Positions 42,002 through 53,016 of a stretch of DNA of 64,000 nt are shown here, piece after piece. Both the position numbers and the translations under genes were made by a program. The DNA lies in NCBI GenBank assembly GCA_943736015.1, contig OX031058.1:6286001-6350000 (forward strand). The letters are read 5' to 3'. Every line of letters starts with the position of its first letter. Position 1 is the stretch's first letter. The notes beneath the pieces are model-generated. The model searched no databases. It saw only the letters and a program-made list of their open reading frames with translations, and was not told the DNA's origin. The DNA is from Tridacna crocea. Lineage: Eukaryota; Mollusca; Bivalvia; Cardiida; Cardiidae.

Positions 42002-42208
42002 CCCCTTACCACATAGTCTGGAGTTTTAACAACCCTGAGAAAGAAGCCTTTTGAAAACATCGTGGGAAAAGGAGAACATGCTGGTAACCAGCATGTTCTT
42101 CTTTTCCCACAATGTTTTCTACCCATTCAAAGACAAATTCAATCATTGGAGCCATGTTTTAATTGTTGAATGCAAATGCTTTGAAATTTGTTGTATGGTA
42201 AAGAATAA
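41999..42208 (-). repeat. Family A element, matched GAACATG variant
   Basis: Palindrome 42053-42119: the left arm has GAACATGCTGGT and the right arm ACCAGCATGTTC, so the inner A-to-C change is mirrored by T-to-G. Other arm positions do not match (GGAG / CTTC). Confidence 0.82.
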
Positions 42209-43279
42209 ATTGAATTACAGGATTAGATTGCAGATGCTGCATATGATATAATGGGCAATCAATATCTCTGTTCACATCATTCCTGAAACTGTGTGAGAAA
42301 ATTTTAGCGGTAGAAATTTTTGTTATCTTGTTTGATTGCCTTCCATTTTGAGGTTCAAAATACTATGTAACGGTATACTAAGATGAAAAAAAAAAATGCA
42401 GGGTAACCTTTCAAGGTAGCTTACAGGTGTATAACTTGATTGCGAATTCTAAGTTATGATTTTATGTTTACCACTGATCAGTTCTGAATATTTTGATGAA
42501 ATTCCATTTCGGTGCAGCCAAAAGGAAATGAGAAAATGGCTTCTTATTGACAGTACCCCCTTCTTAGTGAAAAAAAGTAGTGACTGACTGCATATGGAGA
42601 CTCAAAGCTTGTTCAATATCTCGTATGGTACCCTGTGTTTCTTTTTCGTCCTAGTATATTTCATAGGTAAAAGCTGAAGAAGAATAATGAAAGTGTTAGG
42701 GTACACTTATGCTTTACTGTCTATATAGTGAATTGATATCGGCAGTATAATTGAGTAAAAACCAGAGCCTTTGATTGCAATTGGTCAGATTATTATCCCA
42801 AGCTATTCAAATCATACTACATCTACGATCAGACTAAAATGTTCTTTGTTGACCGATTTAGACCTACACTGAATCAACTAAAACAAACTGACGTGTGCCT
42901 GTCAATTATAATAAATAAAAGGGATAGCTGTTGTATATTTTTAGTGCTATTTACAATATTTCGAAATTTGAAGCGGTAGTGATGGTTGTGAGGGTATGCT
43001 GTGACATTATGAGGTGAACGCTATTCTACAGGGAAATCACAAAACTGATATTATACATCATCATAAATATGTTTGAAAACTCCCAGAAATGAACATATTT
43101 TGAATGGATGAAACATTGCACCATGAAATATGGGATGCCTTTACCTGTTGTCTGCTTTTACTAACTTGCCATTTTGTTGGCCAGTTGGATTTTGTAGGAT
43201 GGTCATTTTATTGATACTGTTGGATGCAAGTCATATGGGCGCTTGTGTGGGATGGACATACTGTATTTTGAAAACCTTT
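42209..43279. other. Repeat-poor stretch without identified gene
   Basis: About 1.07 kb with no family A/B/C sequence. I found no coding exon with plausible splice sites. Confidence 0.5.
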
Positions 43280-43508
43280 TTAACTCTTTACTCCATAAGG
43301 CATTTCTATGATATCTCTAATTGACCCGAAATAACAGCAAGGATGAGGCCATTTCCTATGTGTATATGACACCTTTTGATAGCATAGAAAACATTGTGGC
43401 AAAAGGTGAAATTGCTCGCCACGAGCAATTTCACCTTTTGCCACAATGTTTTCAAAAGCCTCCTACAGGCAATGTGTAGAAATGAGTATCTATGGAGTAA
43501 AGGGTTAA
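43280..43508 (+). repeat. Family B TTAA element
   Basis: Complete. The centre is GCTCGCCACGAGC, with perfect outer arms. Confidence 0.94.
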
Positions 43509-44399
43509 ACAATGATTGTATCAATACATGTAGGTTAAATTGGTATTGCTGGTTTGAGGACAGAACAGATCAAGATCAGACTGCACTGATTCAATCCTTG
43601 CAGCAATTATCCTAGCAGCAATTATATATTCTAGAAGCAGAGGCGTAGCTGGCCCAAAATGAGGTGTACCCAAAGTAACACCAAAGGTCCTTCTGAAGGC
43701 GCTCAAAGTGGAAAGAGAGACGGAGGATTTCATGTTAGGGCCGGGAGGGAGGGGGGAAAGAGGGGTTTACCCCATAGTTTTTTTTTTTTATTCAAAGAGC
43801 TATTTTTGGCATCTGAGGACGATTCTTTTGCAAAATTTTGCAAATTTTTCGTTCACCAACACTCTTTCTAAGTCGCCAAGTCGCCTTCATCTTTCAAAAA
43901 ACGAAATTTGTTTCTACCAATTTTCTTTTTAGCAACTTAGACAGATGGATCATTTTGCAATGATTTTCATCCAGCCCTCCTCAAGATTCAATTCAGAACT
44001 TGGCTGAGGATTGGATATCAGTCACACAATTGACCTTTCTGCCGATTTTGATAGACTGGTCTACCAACGTCCTATCCGCCAATGAAAATGCAGCATTGGG
44101 TGTCACTAAACAAAAAAGTCTGACACAATTTCTGGTTAGCTTGACAGGCTCGACAATATAGCGCATTATTAAGGGGGTGTGCCAAACTCGCATTTACGGA
44201 AAGGTCAATTCCTTGGGTACAACACTTCATTGGTCAGCCGCTTGGAATGCACAGCGGGGCCCAAGGCCATTATAAAAAAAAAGTACCAATTTATTTTGTA
44301 CATGTATCTATAAGGTGCATATCAAGCTTTCATTAGCATTCCAGTTGATAGCAAGACGACAGTAGGGTTAAAAAAAATCCGCTCTGCTTGTCATTACTA
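43509..44399. other. Stretch with a TE-like fragment but no gene
   Basis: GCAGAGGCGTAGCTGGCCC at about 43637, followed by a G-rich patch (43738-43770), resembles the end of a hAT-type element, but I did not find a matching opposite end. AGATCAGACTGCACTG at about 43573 belongs to the GATCAGACTGCAC motif family. Confidence 0.4.
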
Positions 44400-44672
44400 G
44401 GAACAATTTACTGAGGGCAAGTGGATTACCGTTATTTGTCTTGCTGTAGGACGAGTGCAAAGTGGTAGGAGGACAAGTAAGAGTTCTGAAATTTTTTGGA
44501 CCCTGAACAGCAGAATTTTTTGTCATGGCCAAATAGCAGATTGAGTGCTATGGGCTTACTCTGCAATGCTTTGCCAAAGAACACTCTCATGCCATCAATA
44601 GCGTAATGGGGAATCAAACTAGGATTGTCTTGTCATGTGCTCAAATAGATAGTTACTGAGCCATTGAGGACC
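44400..44672 (-). mobile_element. tRNA-derived SINE (minus strand)
   Basis: The reverse strand shows CAATGGCTCAGTAACTATC (box A) and CCTAGTTTGATTCCCC (box B) spaced as in a tRNA. The 3' body is unlike S1 or S2 and its limit is a guess. Confidence 0.5.
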
Positions 44673-44758
44673 CCTGTTTACTTGATGTGAAGCAGTGAGT
44701 AAGGTATAAATTAAAAAGGCCAGGTTGGGTTTCATGTAGCTTTTTTATGTTAACCTTT

Positions 44759-44988
44759 TTAACACTTTACTAAACAATCCCTTGTTTTTACGACCCTGGA
44801 AAACAGGCATTTGAAAACATTGTGGGAAAAGGAGAAAATGCTGGTAACCAGCATTTTCTCCTTTTCCCACAATGTTTTCTGCCCCATTAGAGAGCTCAAG
44901 TTTATTTACACAGTTTCGGATCAGTTATTGTCTGCAGATGTTTCTGAAATATATAGAGTCCAAAATTCGACGTTTGGGAAAGGGTTAA
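44759..44988 (-). repeat. Family A TTAA element, perfect palindrome
   Basis: Complete, consensus arms around GGTAACC. The head is diverged (CAAGTTTATTTACACAGTTT). Shares TTAA 44985. Confidence 0.92.
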
Positions 44989-45189
44989 CAATTTATCACA
45001 CTGTCCCATTTAGTTCTAACATTACCCTGTACTTAACAGCTTTTGAAAACATTTTGGGAAAAGGAGAAAATGCTTGTAAAATGCTTGTTTTCTATCCTTT
45101 CAGGGACAAATACTGTCAGATAAGCCCTGTTTACCTTATTGTCCTCAAATACTTTTCATATGAACTTATGTTGTTCGGTAAAGGGTTCA
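44985..45189 (-). repeat. Family A element, right arm lost
   Basis: The left arm reaches GAGAAAATGCTTGTAAAATGC and then jumps to TTTTCTATCCTTTCAGG; the head ends TAAAGGGTTCAA. Confidence 0.78.
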
Positions 45190-45814
45190 AGGGTCAAATA
45201 AAGTTTCAGTTTGGACATAACACCAAAATGAGTGTGATTTCAAGTTGCATTTGTCAAGAATTTTGGGCACACCAGACAGTGTATACTAGATCTAATACTA
45301 CAATTTTTAGCAATCTAAACCTATCTACCCTAGCTGCAGTTGTTAGCCCAAGTTACGAAAGGTATGTAAAGGGTAAAATCTCTGATGCATGGCCAATTTC
45401 AAGGCATTTTGATATTCTTTTTTTCTTTCGTTTATAACAACAGATGCCATTGTTATGGTCAATTGCCACTTTGTTTTTTGACAGAATTGTTCGAAACATT
45501 TTTGAAATAGCTGTTTAATGTGTAAATGTTGCACTGGGTGCATTTTCCCCCACAGAAATGTGTCAGGTTGAAAATTAATATCAATGGGCTTTTAGTTATA
45601 CTTCACCTGTATATTAGTATGAAGGTAAAAATTCACAAGTTCTACCCTTTACACATTAAAATTATGATGTCCTTTTTGTACTATAGCATGGGACTGACAA
45701 TTCTTAATTTTTCTTTTCCATATAATGTAGATCAAGATTGACGGAACAAGTTTCACAGGCAGATCTTGAGTCTAATATCTTGAATCTACTGTTTTAAAGC
45801 CAATTTTTATACGT
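45190..45814. other. Stretch without identified feature
   Basis: No repeat or gene recognised. An open frame from the family A copy runs to 45437 but shows no domain. Confidence 0.45.
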
Positions 45815-46605
45815 TATACGCTCGTCGAAGACGGGACGTATTATGGGATCACCCGTGGCGGGCGGGCGGGCGTCCAGGCGTCCGGGCGGGCGGGCGGCGT
45901 CCAGTTCTTTGTCCGGAGCATATCTCCAAAACTATACTAGCTAGGGTTATGAAATTTCATGGGTGGATACATCTCATCGAGGGGGAGTGCAGTGCACAAG
46001 AATCATAACTCTTGCTCGCTTAATTTTTGAGTTATTGCCCTTTGTTGTTTTTCATACTTGAATTTTGTCCGGAGCATATCTCCAAAACTATACTAGCTAG
46101 GGTTATGAAATTTTATGGGTGGATAGATCTCATTGACGGGGAGTGCAGTGCACAGGAATCATAACTCTTGCTCGCTTATTTTTGAGTTATTGCCCATTGT
46201 CGTTTTTCATACTTGAATTATGTCCGCAGCATATCTCCAAAACTATACTAGCTAGGGTTATGAAATTTCATGGCTGGATAGATCTTACCGAGGGTGTGTG
46301 CAGTGCACAAGAATCATAACTCTTGCTTGCTTAATTTTTGAGTTATTGCCCTTTGTCGTTTTTCATACTTGATTTTTGTACGGAGCATATCTCCAAAACT
46401 ATAGTAGCTAGGGTTATGAAATTTCATGGGTGGATAGATCTCATCCATGGGGAGTGCAGTGCACAGGAATCACAACTCTTGCTTGCTTTATTTTTGAGTT
46501 ATTGCCCTTTGTTGTTTTTCATACTTGAATTTTGTCCGGTGCATGCCCCACCTTTACAACTTGGGGTAAGACGGGCGTATCTTGCGACAATTTGCCGCTC
46601 TTGTT
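45815..46605 (+). mobile_element. Helentron-like element with four 156-bp core repeats
   Basis: The left end TATACGCTCGTCGAAGACGG (a hairpin) is mirrored by AAGACGGGCGTAT near the right end, which then reads CTTGCGACAATTTGCCGCTC TTGTT. A GGGCGGGCG run lies near the left end. Core units start GTCCGGAGCATATC at 45911, 46067, 46222, 46378 and 46534, the last truncated. The core unit differs in sequence from the 10018 element but has the same period and shares GAGTTATTGCCCTTTGT. Confidence 0.74.
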
Positions 46606-46809
46606 CTTCTTCATATTCTGAAGAAAAGAGTCTAAAATTGAAATACTCAGCTTTTCATTGACATTGTATCATGACTATGTAAATGTTACTTTTTTTCATT
46701 GTAATTTCATAGGTTAAGATGAATTTAAATCTATTCTGGAGGTAATAATAATGGTCTAAACTTTGGCCTTTTACTGACTGTTAATGAAGCCACATTATTT
46801 AAAATGTCT

Positions 46810-47038
46810 TTAAACCATTACCACACAATCCCTACTTTTGACGCCCCTGAGAAAGAAGCCTTTTGAAAACACTATAGGAAAAAGAGAAAATGCTGGTTAC
46901 CAGCATGTTGTCCTTTTCCCACAGTGTTTTCTATCCTTTGCAGAACAAATTTCTATTTTTTAGTCACCTTTATTTTGTCGTCTGCAAAGGATTTCATTTT
47001 GGACCAGTCAAAAATTTTGTCGTTTGGTAAAGAGTTAA
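46810..47038 (-). repeat. Family A TTAA element
   Basis: Complete. The left arm is ACACTATAGGAAAAAGAG, the right arm GCATGTTGTCCTTTTCCCAC. Shares TTAA 47035. Confidence 0.9.
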
Positions 47039-47264
47039 ACCCTTCACCACATAATCCCAAGTTTTAACGACTGAGAAAGAAAGCTTTTGAAACATTGTTA
47101 GGTAAAAGGAGAAAATGCTGGATGCCAGTATTTTCTCTTTTTCCAACAATGTTTTCTTACCTTTTACAGATAAATGATATTACTTATGCCAAATTTATCA
47201 TGTCCTTTCGAAATGCTTCCAATTTGGATCTGTCAGATATTTTGTAGTCTGGTAAAGGGGTAAC
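47035..47264 (-). repeat. Family A TTAA element
   Basis: Same orientation as the preceding copy. Centre GCTGGATGCCAGTAT. The head ends AAAGGGGTAA (mutated TTAA). Confidence 0.87.
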
Positions 47265-48358
47265 CATGATATAGTATATGTGTCATTCATTTAACACACA
47301 TTCCAATTTATTCTAATTTCACTTCTAAATTCCAATTGCTAGATTTGTCATTTAATTGGCTGAAATTGAATATCTTCGCCAATGGTATTGTCTTTGGTCT
47401 TTGAATTTGGAATGAAAATAAAAATTAAAAATCTAAAATTATGGTGAAAGTATTACCAGGTATGTCAAAACATTTTACAGTAGTTTGTGTTAAGGATTAA
47501 CCCTTGATGTGGCCGTAAAAGATGAAAAAATGAGGTGGACAGTTTTATTTGTGGAAATAAAGAACGTAGGCAATTATATTCTTATTGAAGTTGGAGAAGA
47601 TCAACTGACATTTATACTTGACTTGGTGAATCAAAGATTGGACTTCAAACTCTTTGAAGTCTGATCTTCACCTGAATCAACTAGAGCATTGTAGGAATTA
47701 ACTGGTAGGTGAAGGGTCAACCCTTAGAGATTTACTCACAAATAATGAATTGCTTCTGTGGACATTGCAGAACAAGATCAGACTGCACATTCTGTGCAGT
47801 CTGATCTTGATCTAAATTGTATACTATTGTGCAACATTCTGCCTGAAAACTTTGAATTGTAATGTTTTAGCTGCTTTTCCAGTATTCAAAAGTTCATTTT
47901 GTTTATGTCAAAGCTCGAAGGATTAATAACAGTGAAATATTATACTACATTTGATAAACTAGCCAAGTATTTAGGTTTATTTAAAGGGACTGGTTTTGTT
48001 ATTTATTATGTTTATATTGTAAGGAAGTGTTCTAGTTTGGATGTAAAACCTTTTTTTGGTTACAAGTTTTGCTTGTAGTTTTTTGCCTGAAAGACACTGG
48101 TACATAATCTTTTGTATTTCATTTTGGATTTGTATTGTTTTATGGATCTAGCTTTTTGTTTTGTGAAAATTACAAACAGTAACTCTCACAGTGCTTTTCA
48201 TAGTTTTACATTCCTTTGTGGTAAGTGACTAGATTAAGATCAGACTGCACAAAAATGGTCTGATCTTTGTTGAAGTATTCTGTCTACTTTTCCAATGGAA
48301 CTAGAGCATGCAACTTTGAAATTATCTGGACTGAAAATGTGTGTAAGGCTAATTCAGT
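47265..48358. other. Repeat-poor stretch with GATCAGACTGCAC hairpins
   Basis: A perfect hairpin lies at 47773-47809: CAAGATCAGACTGCACA, three-base loop, TGTGCAGTCTGATCTTG. Related hairpins are at 47634-47668 (AAGATTGGACTTCAAA / TTTGAAGTCTGATCTT) and about 48236-48270. No gene recognised. Confidence 0.65.
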
Positions 48359-48432
48359 AAAATTACCAGCATTTTCTCCTATTCCCGTAATGTTTTCAAA
48401 AGGTTTTTGAAACCTGGAATTATTTGGTAAAG
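48359..48432 (+). repeat. Family A, right-arm and tail half only
   Basis: ACCAGCATTTTCTCCTATTC through TTATTTGGTAAAG; left half absent. Confidence 0.65.
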
Positions 48433-49273
48433 ATTCTAAAATTCTCTTTAATATTTTTGTCAGTTGTAGAGACTCTTTCGTTGACTAGTACAAAGCATGA
48501 GGTTAATATACTGACTTTGTCACATATTTTGTGGTTCGTAATTTGAAAAGTGACCAAGATTAAAAGCGTAGTGGAAAGTACAGTGTACATGTAGTCTCAA
48601 TAATGAGACGCTCCGGTGATTTTTTTCATATTTGGACATTTACTGTACACCGTACCGTCTCAAGTCTATCGTAAATTTTCCGGTAGCAAATATAGAGCGC
48701 TATACTGACTTTCGGTTTCGTCAGTTTTATCTATATTGCAGCGAAATGCAAATAACATTTAGTAATAAACATGACCAAGAACAAATTGTTAAACTATTCA
48801 TGACTTAAAGAGCTTATAGAAATCGTTTATAACATCTTTATCACGGAAAAAACACTGACGAAATTTATCATGCGTGGTGGCCATTTTGTATGTTTTCGGG
48901 AATGTAAACATCTCAAGTTACTGATGAAATGCACAGTATTTTCTCACGATTAGCTTTTAAATTGAAAATATTTGTATGTGAAAACGAAAGAATATTGAAT
49001 ACGCAAGAAACAGGTATGTTTAAATCTAGTTTTGTGCTCTATTTGCGAATATATGGAAGTTCAAACTTGCGCACAAAATCTGTGTGGAACTTTCAACTGA
49101 TTTTGTCCGGATTGTCTCTGTACCCAGAGGCGACCAGTCAAAAAGTAACATCGCCTTTGGGGACAGTTATCTGTACTAAGTGTACATGTTGTTAACAATC
49201 AATTGATGACGATATTTCATTTGTGTTTGTAAGTTGATGTTAATCTTTTGTATTCTTCCTAGAAAAGAAGAAT
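48433..49273 (+). other. Repeat-poor region; possible 5' exon, not proven
   Basis: This stretch has few repeats, more CpG than its surroundings, and a consensus donor CAG|GTATGT at 49013/49014. An 88-codon frame (ATG 48929 to 49195) crosses that donor and shows no domain I recognise. It could be a non-coding first exon of DAAM or simply unique intron sequence. Confidence 0.25.
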
Positions 49274-49501
49274 TTCACTCCTTTAATTACAAAACACTTT
49301 TAGAGTGATCCAAACTGAAAGTATTTGTAGACAACAAATTGAATATTATGGCCTAATAAATGAAGGAATTTTGTAGGAGGATAGAAAACATTAAAGGGAA
49401 GGGGAAAATGATAAGTACTAGCATTTTCTCCTATTCACACAAGATTTACAAATTCCTCCCACTTAAGGATTGTTCAATTCTTGATCATGTGGTAATGGTT
49501 T
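49274..49501 (+). repeat. Family A element, degenerate
   Basis: Head AATTACAAAACACTTTTAGA, palindrome with ACATTAAAGGGAAGGGG and CATTTTCTCCTATTCACACA. The right end abuts the next copy through TTTGATAA. Confidence 0.7.
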
Positions 49502-49708
49502 GATAATTTACCAGACGACGAAATTTTACTCCTGTCCAAATTGAAAGATTTTTCGCACTAAGAATCTTTGATTTGATAGGGTAGAAAATAGAATAGGAAA
49601 AGGAAAAATACTTTTTACCAGTTTAACTAGCGTCTTCGTCTTTTCCTGCAATATTTCCAAATGCCAAACCTTGAGGGTCATTCTTAAAACAGGTGACTTT
49701 TCGGTTAC
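49500..49708 (+). repeat. Family A element, degenerate
   Basis: The head is good (ACCAGACGACGAAATTTTAC). The palindrome is poor (GGAAAAATACTTTTTACCAG) and the tail heavily changed. Confidence 0.65.
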
Positions 49709-49711
49709 GAG

Positions 49712-49936
49712 TAAACCCACACAATCCCGACCTTTAACGACCTTGACGAAGAAGGCTTTTGAAAACAATGTGGGAAAAGGAGAAAATGCTGGTAACCAGC
49801 ATTTTCTCCTTTTCCCACAATGTTTTCTACCTTTTTAAAGACCACTTCCAGCATTTGAGCCATCATTTTAATTTGTCGTCTGCTAGTACTTTGGATTTGG
49901 ACAAGTACAAAATTTTGTCGTGTGGTAAAGGGTTAA
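49712..49936 (-). repeat. Family A TTAA element
   Basis: The left end is truncated (TAAACCCACACAATCCCGAC). The palindrome is near perfect: AACAATGTGGG left, CCCACAATGTT right. The head ends TAAAGGGTTAA. Confidence 0.9.
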
Positions 49937-50281
49937 ACAAATCTTTTCTTTGATGGCTGTTTATTTTGCATGCATTAAAATTTATTTCAGAAGATGGGGT
50001 AGATGATAAGAAAATTAATCTTTATAAAATATCTCGACATAAATTTACACTTTTAATTTCATCCATTTGCCTTTTCTAAAGGAAAGTTGATCATTTTGAA
50101 ATATCCCCACATTAATTTTCAGTTATTTTGATACATTTTCTGCTTTTTTATGACCATCATATGTAAGTAAACATGATGTTAAACAGGATGGTTTTGGTCT
50201 TTGAAGTTAATTTTTCTCTTCGTTTTCAGACTGCAGAATTTAAGACTCTAATTTTCAAAGGTTTCTTACGAGAAGCATTAA

Positions 50282-50520
50282 AGGTGGGTACTTAGAATTT
50301 TCACATCACACCAAATCAAAAAACATATATATTTGTAAATTTTTCATCCCAAATTCTGAAGGGCCACCTTTAAAGGTGGCCCTTCAGATTTTGGGACAAA
50401 AATTTTACAAAAATGCTTATTCCAAGAAACACCACCTTTAAAGGTGGCCCTTCAGATTTTGGGACAAAAATTTTACAAAAATGCATATTCCAAAACAGTC
50501 TCGATTTTTATAGGGATTAC
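50282..50520. repeat. Array of three internally deleted family C elements
   Basis: TTAA 50278, 50370 and 50438 separate AGGTGGGTACTT...GGGCCACCT (50282-50369), AGGTGGCCCTTC...ACACCACCT (50374-50437) and a third copy from 50442 whose right end is lost at the AG repeat. Neighbouring copies share one TTAA. Confidence 0.82.
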
Positions 50521-50521
50521 T

Positions 50522-50526
<5 letters not shown>

Positions 50527-50574
<48 letters not shown>
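50527..50574 (+). repeat. (AG)n microsatellite
   Basis: About 24 uninterrupted AG units, interrupting a family C copy. Confidence 0.97.
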
Positions 50575-50577
<3 letters not shown>

Positions 50578-50760
50578 CTGAAATATTTGTGGAAAAAGTA
50601 GAAAATAATGGTAAGCAGCATTTACGAATTGTCCAATAATGTTTTCTACCATTTTAAACAACTTCAGTTCATTTGTACCACATCCAGATTTGTGGGAAAA
50701 GGAGAAAGTTCATTTGTACCACATCCAGATTTGTTGGAAAAAGAGAAAATTCTGGTAACT
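50575..50760 (-). repeat. Degenerate family A piece with a 41-bp tandem duplication
   Basis: Palindrome traces (ATTTGTGGAAAAAGTAG, CAATAATGTTTTCTACC) precede two copies of AGTTCATTTGTACCACATCC (50666 and 50707). Each is followed by GATTTGTKGGAAAAAGAG-like arm sequence. Confidence 0.6.
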
Positions 50761-50880
50761 CAAGCCTTTCAAACTCAAATCACACCAATATTGCCCATTT
50801 CCATCAATCTTTGTGGCTTCACACAGTGCCTATATGATTATCATACACATTCGTGGCTGCTATAGCCTTCATGATACTGT

Positions 50881-51109
50881 TTAACTCATTACCAAACGAC
50901 AATATTTTAGGCTTGTCCAAACCGAAAGCATTTGCAGACGACAAAGGACTTAAGGTGAATGAAAATTTGATTTTTTTTTTGTGAAGAGCAGAAAACATTG
51001 TGGGAAAAGGAGAAAATGCTGGTTACCAGCATTTTCTCCTTTTCCCACAATGTTTTCTAGAGGCTTCTTCCTCATGGTCGTCAAAAGGAGGGATTGTGTG
51101 GTAATGGGA
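50881..51109 (+). repeat. Family A TTAA element, perfect palindrome
   Basis: Consensus arms, perfect on both sides of GGTTACC and extending to GCAGAAAAC / GTTTTCTAG. The right TTAA is mutated (GGGATGA). The head has an insertion (AAAGGACTTAAGGTGAATG). Confidence 0.92.
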
Positions 51110-51412
51110 TGACACCGTTGTACCGCAAGTTTTGAAATTCACTAGCCTATAGCTTGTAGACATGTGATAGCAATTAGCATGGCCCCAGGTTGTTCGTCTT
51201 ATAGAGGCCAAATGATGATCGTAAAGACAACATATGATTTTTGAATGTCAATTCGGCCCAAAAATTGTGGGTGCTCTTACAGCCCCTACTAATCTATTAA
51301 GATGAAGGTGCACACTGCTTTTGCAATTTCTGTGCAGGCATTTGTATGATTTTTGAAAGATTCCCATATGATTTCTGTATGGGCTTACCCCTTATCCATC
51401 CATTAGTTTGAT
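51110..51412. other. Stretch without identified feature
   Basis: No gene or repeat recognised. Confidence 0.45.
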
Positions 51413-51641
51413 TTAACCCTATACTCCATAGATACTCATTTCTTCACATTGTTTGTAGGAGCCTTTAGAAAACATTGTGGCAAAAGGTGAAATTGCTCGT
51501 GACGAGCAATTTCACCTTTTGCAACAATGTTTTCTATGCTATCAAAAGGTGTCATATACACATAAGCAACGGCTTCATCCTTGCTGTTATTGAGGGTCAA
51601 TTAGAGATACCATAGAAATACCTTATGGGGTAAAGGGTTAA
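51413..51641 (-). repeat. Family B TTAA element
   Basis: Complete; centre GCTCGTGACGAGC. The right arm has TTTTGCAACAATG, one mismatch. Confidence 0.94.
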
Positions 51642-51698
51642 GTTTGATGAGAATGAATAAGTGGGTAGGTCCCTTTAATCCTTTAACACCTGTCTTGG

Positions 51699-51930
51699 TT
51701 TGACTTATTACCAGATGACATAATTTTAGGCTTGTCCAAATTGAAAGCATTTTGCAGAGGAAAGAATAAAACTGACCGAAAAGTTGAAATTTCTTTTATG
51801 AAGGGTAGAAAACATTGAGGGAAAAGGAGAAAATGCTGGTTACCAGCATTTTCTCCTTTTCCCTCAATGTTTTCAATAGGCCTTTTTCCTCAAGGTCGTT
51901 AAAGGTCATCATTGTGTGGTAAAGGGTTAA
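51699..51930 (+). repeat. Family A element with perfect GAGGG/CCCTC palindrome
   Basis: Arms 51808-51840 and 51842-51874 are perfectly complementary around one T. Both carry GAGGG / CCCTC in place of GTGGG / CCCAC. The left TTAA is mutated to TTGA, the right intact. Confidence 0.93.
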
Positions 51931-52248
51931 AAGAGAACCTACATAAGAAGGGGAGGTAACCATCAAAAGAGTTTTGACGCAGTACTGCCCCATTTTTTGA
52001 CTTTCACTGACGATAAAGCACAAATACAGCAGAGTCTTGGCACCCACATGTGTTGCTCTTGTTTTGTGATAAAAGAGTACAGGGGTAACTCGCAGCTCTT
52101 ATTGTATTTCAGTATTTTTTATGTTGTACCAGAATGATGCTGGGTGAGGTGGGCAAAAAAACGTCAAGAGTGAGAAAATTAACGAGTACAAGCATTTGGA
52201 AAAGCAGTGTAATGATACATTTCATGGCGTGAAATGTTGCTAATGAGT
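51931..52248. other. Stretch without identified feature
   Basis: No gene seen. TGTTGCTCTTGTTTTGTGAT at about 52050 matches the Helentron-like 3' motif but nothing else around it fits. Confidence 0.35.
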
Positions 52249-52460
52249 TTAATCCTTTAGCACACAATTAGGAGTTTTTGAACAACCTTGAAGGGAAAAA
52301 AGCTTTGAAAATATAATGGGAAAAGGAGAAAATGCTGGCAACCAGCATTTTCTCCTATGTTCAGAATGTTTTCTATTCCTCCCCAAAAATTTTGATTTAG
52401 TTTCAATTTTTGCTTTTTTTTAGGACAAGTCTTGATTTTTATCATTTGGTAAAGAGTTAA
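52249..52460 (-). repeat. Family A TTAA element, shortened head
   Basis: Left arm ATATAATGGGAAAAGGAG, right arm CCTATGTTCAGAATG. The head lacks the GTCGTCTGC segment. Confidence 0.82.
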
Positions 52461-52635
52461 GTGCATATCCACATGTCGTGTGATGTAAGAAATTTGGTAA
52501 ATTTTTTTTTCAAGTTTTACTGATGGAAAAAAGATATTTTCTACAGTGTTCATGTGAACATTTTTTCTCTATCCAACTTGTGATAATTCAAACAGGGTTA
52601 GTAAACTCTTCAAACATTAATTTTATTTATGCAGG

Positions 52636-52888
52636 TTAATGAAACTTGAGACTTGTCCAAAGTGAGCAGTTGCAGACAATATTATAAAATAAGGCCTAAA
52701 TAATTTGGTTGTTAGTGGAAGTTTAGAAAACACAGAGAAAAGGAGAAAATGCTCGAAGTCATAAATTTCTCCTTTTGCCACAAAGCTTTCCACCCTTTAA
52801 AATAAAATTTTCATAACAATATATCGTTGTCTGCAATTTAGGCTTTGAATTTGGACAAAGCTATAATTATGTCATCAGGTAGAGTTAA
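52636..52888. repeat. Rearranged family A element: head-palindrome-head
   Basis: TTAATGAAACTTGAGACTTG head, broken palindrome (ACACAGAGAAAAGGAG / TCTCCTTTTGCCACAAAG), then a second head in reverse (ATCGTTGTCTGC, GAATTTGGACAAAGC, AGAGTTAA). Same arrangement as 13428-13683. Confidence 0.72.
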
Positions 52889-53012
52889 CTTTTTTACAAT
52901 GCAACCCTGAGTTTTAATAACCCTGAGGTAAATTGCCTTTGAAAACATTGAGGGGAAAGGTGAAAATGATAGTAACCAGCATTTTCTCCTTTCCAAAAAA
53001 GTGTTCTTTAGT
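52885..53012 (-). repeat. Family A element cut by family C
   Basis: Tail and palindrome (AACATTGAGGGGAAAGG, centre AGTAACCAG) are present. The head is missing where family C starts at 53013. Confidence 0.75.
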
Positions 53013-53016
53013 TTAA

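Noticed and set aside
44811-45437. Longest plus-strand open frame (208 codons)
   Set aside because: It begins in a family A palindrome and crosses another A copy; no domain and no splice structure. It reflects the repeat's lack of stops in one frame.
45860-45900. GGGCGGGCG run as Sp1-type promoter sites
   Set aside because: The run recurs at the same position in the related element at 60760, so it is part of the Helentron-like end.
48929-49195. 88-codon frame as a coding exon
   Set aside because: No recognisable product and no acceptor or partner exon; kept only as a weak candidate 5' region.
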